Made by a program: the position numbers and the translations under genes. This document shows, piece by piece, positions 1-6,232 of a DNA stretch of 15,295 nucleotides (position 1 is its first letter; each line of letters starts with the position of its first letter). The stretch comes from DATLFS01 sp035540935 (GTDB lineage: Bacteria > Actinomycetota > CADDZG01 > WHSQ01): contig DATLFS010000017.1 in NCBI GenBank assembly GCA_035540935.1, positions 1 through 15,295 on the forward strand, given 5' to 3'. The notes under the pieces were generated by a model. That model made no database searches, was not told the origin of the DNA, and worked only from the letters and a program-made list of their open reading frames with translations.

Positions 1-722
1 CAGCAGCACTCGCGAGCGAGGGTGCGAGGGTGGCGATCTCGGCGCGCCGTGCCGGCGTCCTCGACCGGCTGGCCGGCGAACTCGGCGAAAGCGGAGGCGA
101 GGTCATCGCGGTGCCGGTCGACGTGCGCGACCCGGACGCGATCACGGACGGAGCAACCCGCGTCCGCGCCCGGTTGGGCCCCGTCGAGATCCTCATCGCC
201 AACGCCGGCGGGCCGGCGCCCGGAGGCTTCGACGCGTTCGACGAAGACGCCGTCCTCGACGCCTTCACACTCACGACGATGTCCGCGTGGCGTTTGGCGA
301 AAGCCGTGGTCGACGACATGCGGTCGGCCGGACGCGGCGTGATCATCTTCCTCACGTCGGGGTCGACGAAAGAGGTCGTCCCGAGCCTCCTGCTCTCGAA
401 CATGATGCGGCCGGCGGTCGTGGGCCTCGCGAAGACGCTGTCGAAGGAGCTCGGCCCGCAGGGCATACGGGTGCTGTGCGCCGCCCCCGGACGCATCGCG
501 ACGCCGCGCCTCATCGAGCTCGACGAGGCGGCCGCGGCACGCACCGGCCGCTCCGTCGACGAGGTCAAAGAGGCGAACGTCGCCGCGATCCCGCTGGGAC
601 GCTACGGCGCGCCGGAGGAGTTCGGCGAGGTAGTGGCCTTCCTCTCGTCGGAGCGCGCCTCGTTCGTATCGGGCGTCTCCGTCTCGATCGACGGGGCCGC
701 CCTCAACGGCCTGCTCGCGTGA
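1..722 (+). CDS. Short-chain dehydrogenase/reductase (SDR), 5' end cut, atypical catalytic site
   Basis: The 3' part of a Rossmann-fold SDR enzyme. The reading frame is open from base 3, before the first internal GTG at 30, so the gene begins upstream and has lost its N-terminal TGxxxGIG nucleotide-binding motif here. Seen: the fragment 'ASEGARVAISARR' at the cut end (end of helix 1 and strand 2), the structural NAGG motif (about 198-209), and the 'PGRIATPR' segment that normally follows the active site. The catalytic Ser lies at 357-359. At the exact spacing where the family has Tyr (+13) and Lys (+17), this protein has Ser (396-398) and Arg (408-410). It ends with the usual 'SGVSVSIDGA' tail. 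It is therefore an SDR by fold, but its chemistry may differ from standard NAD(P)H-dependent carbonyl reduction or it may be non-catalytic. Substrate unknown. Confidence 0.9.
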   Translation, partial: AALASEGARVAISARRAGVLDRLAGELGESGGEVIAVPVDVRDPDAITDGATRVRARLGPVEILIANAGGPAPGGFDAFDEDAVLDAFTLTTMSAWRLAKAVVDDMRSAGRGVIIFLTSGSTKEVVPSLLLSNMMRPAVVGLAKTLSKELGPQGIRVLCAAPGRIATPRLIELDEAAAARTGRSVDEVKEANVAAIPLGRYGAPEEFGEVVAFLSSERASFVSGVSVSIDGAALNGLLA

Positions 723-747
723 GACGGGAGAACGGCGGCTCGAAGGC

Positions 748-753
748 TAGGCT
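748..753 (+). promoter_or_regulatory. Candidate -10 box (TAGGCT) for a leaderless mini-gene
   Basis: TAGGCT matches the TANNNT -10 pattern common in actinobacteria and ends 6 bases before the ATG at 760. No purine-rich ribosome site lies in between. This spacing would start the transcript at or next to the ATG. No clear -35 box was seen. Pattern match only. Confidence 0.4.
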
Positions 754-759
754 CTCGCG

Positions 760-897
760 ATGAGCTACGACGACGACGACGACCTGCGCGACCTCGACGC
801 CCGGCGGCGTCCGCTCTTCAAGGCGATCGTTCTCGTCCTTGTGGTCGGGCTCCTCCTGTTCATCGCGCCACTCTTCTTCGACCTCGTCCTCCGCTAG
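760..897 (+). CDS. 45-residue single-pass membrane mini-protein with acidic N-terminus
   Basis: ATG at 760, TAG at 895-897, 45 codons, in the 235-base gap between the SDR and acetyl-CoA synthetase genes and on the same strand. Residues 4-8 are five consecutive Asp. An Asp/Arg-rich stretch follows to about residue 18 (ending RRRP). Residues about 20-40 are almost wholly hydrophobic (for example 'AIVLVLVVGLLLF') and would form one membrane helix, followed by a short tail ending in VLR. The Arg cluster before the helix predicts a cytoplasmic N-terminus by the positive-inside rule. The ATG has a TANNNT box 6 bases upstream rather than a Shine-Dalgarno site, suggesting leaderless expression. Function unknown. 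The composition is not what a random high-GC frame gives, which supports a real gene, but no homologue could be checked. Confidence 0.62.
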   Translation: MSYDDDDDLRDLDARRRPLFKAIVLVLVVGLLLFIAPLFFDLVLR

Positions 898-905
898 GTC
901 GGGAG

Positions 906-911
906 TACCCT
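906..911 (+). promoter_or_regulatory. Candidate -10 box (TACCCT) upstream of acetyl-CoA synthetase
   Basis: TACCCT fits TANNNT and would give a 5' leader of roughly 40 bases before the GTG at 958, enough to hold the ribosome site at 943-951. No convincing -35 element. Weak evidence. Confidence 0.3.
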
Positions 912-942
912 CGATCCGCAAGCCGCACCGGCGCCGACCGTC

Positions 943-951
943 GGAAGGAGG
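943..951 (+). promoter_or_regulatory. Strong ribosome-binding site deciding the GTG start of acetyl-CoA synthetase
   Basis: GGAAGGAGG ends 6 bases before GTG at 958, near-ideal complementarity and spacing. It fixes the non-ATG start of the acetyl-CoA synthetase gene. Confidence 0.75.
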
Positions 952-957
952 TCGCTC

Positions 958-2928
958 GTGGTCGACGAAGAGGTCGAGAAGACGATCGAGGCTCTGCTCG
1001 AGGAGCGCCGCACCTTCTCTCCGCCTCCGGACTTCGCACGGGAGGCGAACGTCTCCGATCCCGGCGTCTACGAGCAGGCTCGAGAGGACCCGGACGCGTG
1101 GTGGGCTTCGCAGGCCGACCGCCTCCACTGGTTCCGCCGGTGGGACAGCCTGTGTGAATGGGATCCGCCGCACCACAAGTGGTTCGTCGGCGGCACGCTG
1201 AACGCGAGCTACAACTGCCTCGACCGCCACCTCGCGGAGCACGGCGACCGCGTCGCCTATCACTGGGAGGGAGAGCCCGGCGAGAAACGCAGCATCACCT
1301 ACCGCGAGCTGCACGCCGAGGTGTGCCGCCTCGCGAACGGTCTGAAGAGCCTGGGTGTCGAACGCGGTGATCGGGTCGCCATCTACCTGCCGATGATCCC
1401 CGAGTTGCCCACCGCGATGCTCGCCTGCGCCCGCATCGGAGCGGCGCATTCGGTGGTGTTCGGTGGCTTCTCGGCCGAAGCGTTACGCGACCGCATCAAC
1501 GACGCGGAGTGCAAGGTCCTGATCACGGCGGACGGCGGGTACCGGCGGGGACAGGTGGTGCCCCTGAAGGAGAACGCGGACGAGGCGCTGCGCGGCACAC
1601 CGTCGATCCAGAAGGCCGTCGTGGTCAAGCGGACCGGCGAAGACGTCGGTTGGGACGAGGGACGAGACCTCTGGTACGAGGACCTCGTCGCCGGTCAAGC
1701 GGAAGACTGCCCCGCAGAGGAGATGGACGCGGAGGACATGCTCTACATCCTCTACACGTCGGGCACAACGGGGAAGCCGAAGGGCATCGTCCACACCACC
1801 GGCGGATACCTCACCGGAGTCTCGAGCTCGCACAACCTCGTCTTCGACATCAAGCCCGACCGAGACGTCTACTGGTGCGCCGCCGACATCGGCTGGGTCA
1901 CCGGCCACTCGTACATCGTCTACGGGCCGCTGGCGAACGGCTGCACGTCCCTGCTCTACGAGGGCGCTCCCGACCATCCAGACAAGGACCGTTGGTGGAA
2001 GATGGTCGCCGACTACGGCGTGACGATCCTGTACACCGCGCCCACCGCGATCCGCACGTTCATGAAGTGGGGCACCGACTACCCGGAGCGACACGACCTC
2101 TCCTCGCTCCGGCTCCTCGGAAGCGTCGGCGAGCCGATCAACCCCGAGGCGTGGGTCTGGTACCAGGAGTTCATCGGCGGCGGCCGGGCGCCCGTGGTCG
2201 ACACCTGGTGGCAGACGGAGACGGGAGCGATCTGCATCTCGCCGCTGCCCGGCATCACCACGATGAAGCCGGGAAGCGCCACCGTGCCGCTGCCGGGGGT
2301 GGAGGCGGACGTGGTGGACGACCGAGGGAACTCGGTCGGGCGCGGCGGAGGCGGATACCTCGTCCTCAAGCGCCCGATCCCATCGATGTTCCGCACGATC
2401 TTCGGCGACGACGAGCGCTACCGCGAGACCTATTTCTCGAAGTTTGGGGACCAGGTCTACTTCCCCGGCGACGGATGCAAGGTCGACGACGACGGTTACT
2501 TCTGGCTGCTCGGGCGCGTCGACGACGTGATGAACGTCGCCGGGCACCGCATCTCTACCTATGAGGTCGAGAGCGCGCTCGTCGACCACCAGAGCGTCGC
2601 CGAAGCCGCCGTCGTGGGGCGGCGCGATCCCCGCGAGGGTGAATCGATAGTCGCCTTCGTGACGCCGAAAGCGGACGTCACCGGCGACGGCGATCTGATG
2701 CGCGAGCTGCGCGACCATGTCGCGGGTGTGATCGGCAAGATCGCGCGACCTCGCTCGATCGTCTTCACCGACGACCTGCCGAAGACGCGATCGGGCAAGA
2801 TCATGCGGCGGCTCCTGCGGGACGTGGCGGAGGGGCGCGAGTTGGGAGACGTGACGACGTTGCAGAATGCGCCGATCCTCGACGAGATCCGGGAGAAGGC
2901 GTCGACCGCGAGAACGGACGAAGGATGA
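958..2928 (+). CDS. acsA: Acetyl-coenzyme A synthetase (AMP-forming)
   Basis: A cytoplasmic enzyme that activates acetate with ATP to acetyl-AMP and then acetyl-CoA. At 656 residues it has the normal full length for the family. Seen: the adenylation P-loop 'YTSGTTGKPKG' (residues 266-276), the 'DTWWQTETG' motif (415-423) that binds AMP and the acetyl pocket, the hinge/A8 region 'GRVDDVMNVAGHRIST' near residues 520-535, and the C-terminal 'PKTRSGKIMRR' (608-618). Lys614 in that last motif corresponds to the catalytic lysine which in other bacteria is switched off by reversible acetylation. This gene encodes the target site, but no acetyltransferase or deacylase lies in the window. The GTG start is chosen from the strong ribosome site at 943-951 and gives a typical N-terminus. 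The aquaporin-family gene follows after 16 bases, so co-transcription is likely. Confidence 0.97.
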   Translation: MVDEEVEKTIEALLEERRTFSPPPDFAREANVSDPGVYEQAREDPDAWWASQADRLHWFRRWDSLCEWDPPHHKWFVGGTLNASYNCLDRHLAEHGDRVAYHWEGEPGEKRSITYRELHAEVCRLANGLKSLGVERGDRVAIYLPMIPELPTAMLACARIGAAHSVVFGGFSAEALRDRINDAECKVLITADGGYRRGQVVPLKENADEALRGTPSIQKAVVVKRTGEDVGWDEGRDLWYEDLVAGQAEDCPAEEMDAEDMLYILYTSGTTGKPKGIVHTTGGYLTGVSSSHNLVFDIKPDRDVYWCAADIGWVTGHSYIVYGPLANGCTSLLYEGAPDHPDKDRWWKMVADYGVTILYTAPTAIRTFMKWGTDYPERHDLSSLRLLGSVGEPINPEAWVWYQEFIGGGRAPVVDTWWQTETGAICISPLPGITTMKPGSATVPLPGVEADVVDDRGNSVGRGGGGYLVLKRPIPSMFRTIFGDDERYRETYFSKFGDQVYFPGDGCKVDDDGYFWLLGRVDDVMNVAGHRISTYEVESALVDHQSVAEAAVVGRRDPREGESIVAFVTPKADVTGDGDLMRELRDHVAGVIGKIARPRSIVFTDDLPKTRSGKIMRRLLRDVAEGRELGDVTTLQNAPILDEIREKASTARTDEG

Positions 2929-2931
2929 GAC

Positions 2932-2939
2932 GGGAGGTG
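2932..2939 (+). promoter_or_regulatory. Ribosome-binding site fixing the aquaporin start at ATG 2945
   Basis: GGGAGGTG ends 5 bases before ATG 2945, in the short gap after the acetyl-CoA synthetase stop. It rules out the longer in-frame extension that would begin inside the preceding gene. Confidence 0.7.
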
Positions 2940-2944
2940 CACCG

Positions 2945-3910
2945 ATGACGGAGGAGGAACGGGGCGTCGCGCCCCTCGGCAGGCGGTTGCTGGCGGAGTT
3001 CTTCGGTACCGCGCTCCTGGTGGGGGTGGGCGCCGGGGCGGCGGCCGTCCTCTCGATGGGGACGCAACGGAGCCTGAGCGCCATCTCGGACCGCTTGCCG
3101 GCCGCGGCGGAGGACCCCGTGCTCAACGAGCTCTTCAAGGGCGGCTTCGGCGACGCGCTCCCGGTCGCGTTCGCGTTCGCGTTCGTCCTCGCCGTGCTCG
3201 TCTACGCGTTCGGCGGCACGAGCGGCGGTCACTTCAACCCGGCCGTGACGCTCGCCCTCGCGGCGACCCGCCGCTTCTCGTGGGGCAACCTCCTGCCGTA
3301 CTGCGGGGTGCAGGTTGCCGGCGGGATCGCAGGCGCCCTGGTGATCGCCGGCATCTACGGCGAGGCCGCGGCCACGGCGGGGTCACCCGACGTGCTGCTG
3401 GGCGCGACGCGCGTCTCCAGCGACGTCACCATGCTCGGTGCGATCCTTGCGGAAGCATTCGTCACCTTCGTGCTGGTCACCGCGATCATGGCGGTAGCGG
3501 TCGACGCCCGCGCGCCCAAAGGCTTCTCCGGGCTCGTGATCGGCATCGCCCTAGGCGCCGGGATCCTCGCGACCGGAGCGGCAACCGGCGGCTCGGCGAA
3601 CTTCGCCCGCAGCCTCGGGCCGCTCGTCGCCTCCCTCCTGTACGACACTGACGCCCTCCCGTGGAAGGACCTCATCGTCTACGCCGCGGGACCGGCGCTC
3701 GGTGCGCTCGGTGCGGCGTTCATGTACGAGTCGGTGGCGGGGCTCGAACGCGTCGCTCCGGCGCCGCGGCCCGGCGCCGCGACGCCGTCGGCGGCCGCCG
3801 CCGTGACCGGCGCGGACGAGACCCCTGCCGCCACCGCCGAGACCGCGGCACCGGTGGTCGCGGAAGAAGAGCGTTCGGCGCAGGGCGACGAGGAGGGGTG
3901 GCGCCCCTAG
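2945..3910 (+). CDS. MIP-family channel (aquaporin/aquaglyceroporin-like) with NFA in the second pore box
   Basis: A membrane channel of the major intrinsic protein family, 321 residues. Helix 1 is near residues 14-38 ('AEFFGTALLVGVGAG'). Helix 2 and the first pore loop contain 'SGGHFNPAVT' with N98-P99-A100. Three further hydrophobic helices follow. The second pore loop 'GGSANFARSLGP' has N219-F220-A221, so the normally conserved Pro is Phe, while Arg222 of the selectivity filter is kept. A loop of about 35 residues (about 40-75) between helices 1 and 2 is longer than usual. The C-terminus after helix 6 is about 65 residues rich in Ala, Pro and Glu with no membrane character, probably a cytoplasmic tail. 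The position 16 bases after acetyl-CoA synthetase suggests a solute tied to acetate or small polar metabolites, but transport specificity cannot be read from sequence. The stop TAG overlaps the stop of the opposing gene. Confidence 0.9.
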   Translation: MTEEERGVAPLGRRLLAEFFGTALLVGVGAGAAAVLSMGTQRSLSAISDRLPAAAEDPVLNELFKGGFGDALPVAFAFAFVLAVLVYAFGGTSGGHFNPAVTLALAATRRFSWGNLLPYCGVQVAGGIAGALVIAGIYGEAAATAGSPDVLLGATRVSSDVTMLGAILAEAFVTFVLVTAIMAVAVDARAPKGFSGLVIGIALGAGILATGAATGGSANFARSLGPLVASLLYDTDALPWKDLIVYAAGPALGALGAAFMYESVAGLERVAPAPRPGAATPSAAAAVTGADETPAATAETAAPVVAEEERSAQGDEEGWRP

Positions 3911-4425
3911 TCGCGCTGCTCCAACTGCGCGAGGAGCGCCTTGCTGAAGGCCTCGAGGTCGTCGGGCTTGCGCGACGTGATGATGTTGCCGTCCTCGCAC
4001 ACCTCCTGGTCGACCCAGGACGCGCCGGCGTTGATCAGGTCGGTCTTGATGGACGGCCAGGAGGTGACGGTCTTGCCCTGCACGACCCCCGCCTCGGCGA
4101 GCATCCATCCGGCGTGGCAGATCGCCGCGACCGGACGCTCCGAGGTCGCGACGGCGCGGGTGAGGTCGACCATGCCGCCGTTCGTCCGGATGAGGTCGGG
4201 CGAGTAGCCGCCGGGGATCACGAGGGCGGCGAAATCGTCGGGTGAGACCTCGTCGATCGCCGCGTCCGTCTGGACCTTCTCTTTGCCCTTCTTCCCCTCG
4301 AGCGTCTTGCCCCGCTCGAGGCCCACGATCACCGGGTCGTGCCCGGCCTCCTTGACTCGCTCGTAAGGGACGCGGAACTCCGAGTCCTCGAACATGTTGT
4401 CCATGATGAAGGCGACCTTGGCCAT
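3907..4425 (-). CDS. DJ-1/PfpI family protein (protease/deglycase-like)
   Basis: A 172-residue single-domain protein of the DJ-1/PfpI superfamily, whose members include intracellular proteases and glyoxalase/deglycase-type stress proteins. Seen: an N-terminal 'MAKVAFIMDNMFEDSEF' with the acidic residue that pairs with the nucleophile in this family; the 'ALVIPGGYSPD' strand-turn; the nucleophile elbow 'AAICHAGWML' with Cys103-His104; and 'TSWPSIKTDLINAG' towards the end, all as in PfpI/YhbO-type proteins. ATG at 4425 is preferred because GGGAGG lies 8 bases upstream; a GTG at 4434 falls inside that site. It is divergent from the repair cluster and convergent with the channel gene, sharing the bases CTAG for both stops. 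A role in carbonyl or oxidative stress is a family-based inference. Confidence 0.92.
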   Translation of the reverse strand: MAKVAFIMDNMFEDSEFRVPYERVKEAGHDPVIVGLERGKTLEGKKGKEKVQTDAAIDEVSPDDFAALVIPGGYSPDLIRTNGGMVDLTRAVATSERPVAAICHAGWMLAEAGVVQGKTVTSWPSIKTDLINAGASWVDQEVCEDGNIITSRKPDDLEAFSKALLAQLEQRD

Positions 4426-4497
4426 ACGCAGCACCTCCCGTGATTGCTCGTATCGTGCCTGCTCTGCGGTCGTCGCGCGTTGCTACCCGACGGGGAG

Positions 4498-5487
4498 GTG
4501 AGAGAAACGGCGCGGTTCCCGGTCGAGCTTCCGGTGGAGAAGAGAGGCGAGCATTGGTACGCCCGAGCGGGTGAGAGGACGCTCAGGCTCTCCAACCTCG
4601 ACAAGGTGTTCTGGCCGGACGCCGGTTATACGAAGGGCGACCTGCTCACCTATTACTTCAACGTCTCGCCCGTGATGTTGCCGCACATCGCCGATCGACC
4701 GCTCACCTTGAAGAGGATGCCGAACGGCATCAACGGCAAGTTCTTCTACGAGAAGAACGCGCCGCAGCACACGCCGGAATGGATGCCGACGATCCCTGTG
4801 TTCTCCGCCGAGACGAACCGCATCATCAACTTCCTCTCCGTCCGCGACGTCGCGGAGATGCTCTGGATCGTCAACCTCGGCTGCGTCGAGTTCCACCCCC
4901 TGCACGCGACGGGTGAGGACCAGGCGCATCCGTCGTACGCGTTCTTCGACCTCGACCCCTTCGAGCCGGCGGGATACGACGAGGTGCGCCACGTCGCGCG
5001 GCTCATCAAGGTCGTGCTCGACCGGCTGGGCCTGACCGCCTACCCGAAGTGGTCCGGAGCAACCGGGATGCAGATCATGATCCCGCTCGACCGGTCGCAT
5101 ACCTACGACGAGGTGCGTGGCGTGGTGGGCGCGGTATCCGATCTCGTCCACGAGGCGGAACCGGAGCTCACGACGCTCGAGTGGGAGGTCAGGAGGCGCA
5201 CCGGCAAGGTCTTCCTCGACGTCAACATGAACCGCGAGGGAGCGAACATCGCCGCGGCCTACTCCGTCCGCCCCGAACCGGGCGCGCCGGTCTCCGTCCC
5301 GGTCTCGTGGGAGGAGCTCGACGACGTCGACCCCCGCGACTACAACATCGAGACGATCTTCGAGCGCATCGCAGAGGTCGGCGATCCCTTCCTGCCGGTA
5401 GCGCAGGGGCCGGGGCAGTCGCTGAAGACGGCCATCCGGGCACTCGACGCTAAGCCGCGCGCGGCGCGCGTGATCCGCACGCGGTGA
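4498..5487 (+). CDS. LigD-type polymerase domain protein (stand-alone NHEJ primase-polymerase)
   Basis: A stand-alone version of the archaeo-eukaryotic-primase-type polymerase domain of bacterial LigD, which adds (ribo)nucleotides at broken DNA ends during non-homologous end joining. Seen with GTG 4498 as residue 1: 'LSNLDKVFWPDAG' and 'RPLTLKRMPNG' (family N-terminal signatures), 'HPSYAFFDLDPFEP' with the metal-binding pair D151/D153, 'WSGATGMQIMIPL' where many LigD polymerases have SGxKGLH, and 'GKVFLDVNMN' with the third metal residue D241. 329 residues, normal for this domain. The start is uncertain: GTG 4498 has GGGGAG directly abutting it, and TTG 4444 and GTG 4534 are alternatives; the stop is secure. 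It heads the cluster with DUF72, ligase and methyltransferase genes. The ligase and phosphoesterase activities are on a separate protein two genes downstream. Confidence 0.93.
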   Translation: MRETARFPVELPVEKRGEHWYARAGERTLRLSNLDKVFWPDAGYTKGDLLTYYFNVSPVMLPHIADRPLTLKRMPNGINGKFFYEKNAPQHTPEWMPTIPVFSAETNRIINFLSVRDVAEMLWIVNLGCVEFHPLHATGEDQAHPSYAFFDLDPFEPAGYDEVRHVARLIKVVLDRLGLTAYPKWSGATGMQIMIPLDRSHTYDEVRGVVGAVSDLVHEAEPELTTLEWEVRRRTGKVFLDVNMNREGANIAAAYSVRPEPGAPVSVPVSWEELDDVDPRDYNIETIFERIAEVGDPFLPVAQGPGQSLKTAIRALDAKPRAARVIRTR

Positions 5488-5496
5488 CCGCCGCCA

Positions 5497-5502
5497 TACT
5501 CT
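5497..5502 (+). promoter_or_regulatory. Candidate internal -10 box (TACTCT) before the DUF72 gene
   Basis: TACTCT fits TANNNT and ends 7 bases before ATG 5510, in the 22-base gap after the polymerase stop. No Shine-Dalgarno-like purine run precedes that ATG. The DUF72 and downstream genes may thus also be transcribed from their own start, giving a leaderless mRNA. Pattern only. Confidence 0.38.
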
Positions 5503-5509
5503 GGCTGCG

Positions 5510-6232
5510 ATGACTCTCTACGTCGGCACCTCCGGCTGGGCGTACAAGGAGTGGAAGCCCGACTTCTACCCACAGGACCTCCCGCAGGCGCGGTTCCTCG
5601 AGCATTACGGGAGCGTCCTCAGGGCGTGCGAGATCAACGCGACCTTCTATCGCCTGCAGGAACCCGGGACCTTCGCGCGGTGGGCGGCGCAGACGCCGGA
5701 GTCCTTCCGCTTCGCCACCAAGGCGCACCGGAGGCTGACGCACGGGAAGTCGATCGCGCCCGACTCGGAAGGGCGCTCGTTCCTGCAGACCTTCCTTCAG
5801 AGCGTCGGGACGCTCGGGCCGCGGCTCGGCGTGGTTCTGTTCCAGTTCCCTCCGTTCCGCGCCCGCGACGACGACGCGCTCGAGGGGCTCCTGAAGAGCC
5901 TGCCCGCAGGGACGTCTTACGCCTTCGAGTTCCGCCACGAGTCGTGGAGCGCGCCGGAGATCGCGGCCCACATCGCCGCGGCCGGAGGGACGGTGTGCCT
6001 GTCGGAGACCACGGGGGCCGCACCCGAAACCCTGCCGGACGGACCGATCGCCTACGTGCGGCTCCGGGCGGAGAGGTACTCGCCCGAGGCGCGCGCGGCA
6101 TGGCTGGAGCTGCTCGAACGCGAGGCCGAGGAGCGCAACGTGTTCGCCTTCACGAAGCACGAAGGGATACCGGCCGGCGACCCCTTCGGCGGCGTCGGGC
6201 TCGCAGAATGGCTGGTCGAACAGCATGGCTGA
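5510..6232 (+). CDS. DUF72 (YecE-like) family protein
   Basis: A 240-residue protein of the DUF72 family, a widespread TIM-barrel-fold family with no agreed biochemical function. Seen: the N-terminal 'YVGTSGWAYKEW' (residues 4-15), 'CEINATFYRLQEPGTFARW' (40-58), 'ESFRFATKAHRRLTH' (64-78), 'LGVVLFQFPP' (106-115), 'YAFEFRHESW' (137-146) and a C-terminal 'VFAFTKHEG', all in the order typical of the family. Length is near normal. It lies 22 bases after the polymerase gene, and its last 8 bases overlap the start of the phosphoesterase-ligase gene, which argues for translational coupling and a shared role in DNA end processing. That role is inferred from context only; it is not an established function of DUF72. 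The start is well supported by the family N-terminus but lacks a ribosome site. Confidence 0.94.
   Translation: MTLYVGTSGWAYKEWKPDFYPQDLPQARFLEHYGSVLRACEINATFYRLQEPGTFARWAAQTPESFRFATKAHRRLTHGKSIAPDSEGRSFLQTFLQSVGTLGPRLGVVLFQFPPFRARDDDALEGLLKSLPAGTSYAFEFRHESWSAPEIAAHIAAAGGTVCLSETTGAAPETLPDGPIAYVRLRAERYSPEARAAWLELLEREAEERNVFAFTKHEGIPAGDPFGGVGLAEWLVEQHG

Noticed and set aside
764..783. GAC repeat run as a tandem repeat or CRISPR-like element
   Set aside because: It is only the five-Asp codon run of the mini-protein; too short and uninterrupted by spacers.
1483..3138. 551-codon open frame on the - strand opposite acetyl-CoA synthetase
   Set aside because: Mirror of a clear acsA coding sequence, with low-complexity Arg/Val/Asp composition and no domain.
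3164..3186. Direct repeat GCGTTCGCGTTCGCGTTCG inside the channel gene
   Set aside because: It codes for alternating Ala-Phe in membrane helix 2 and needs no separate explanation.
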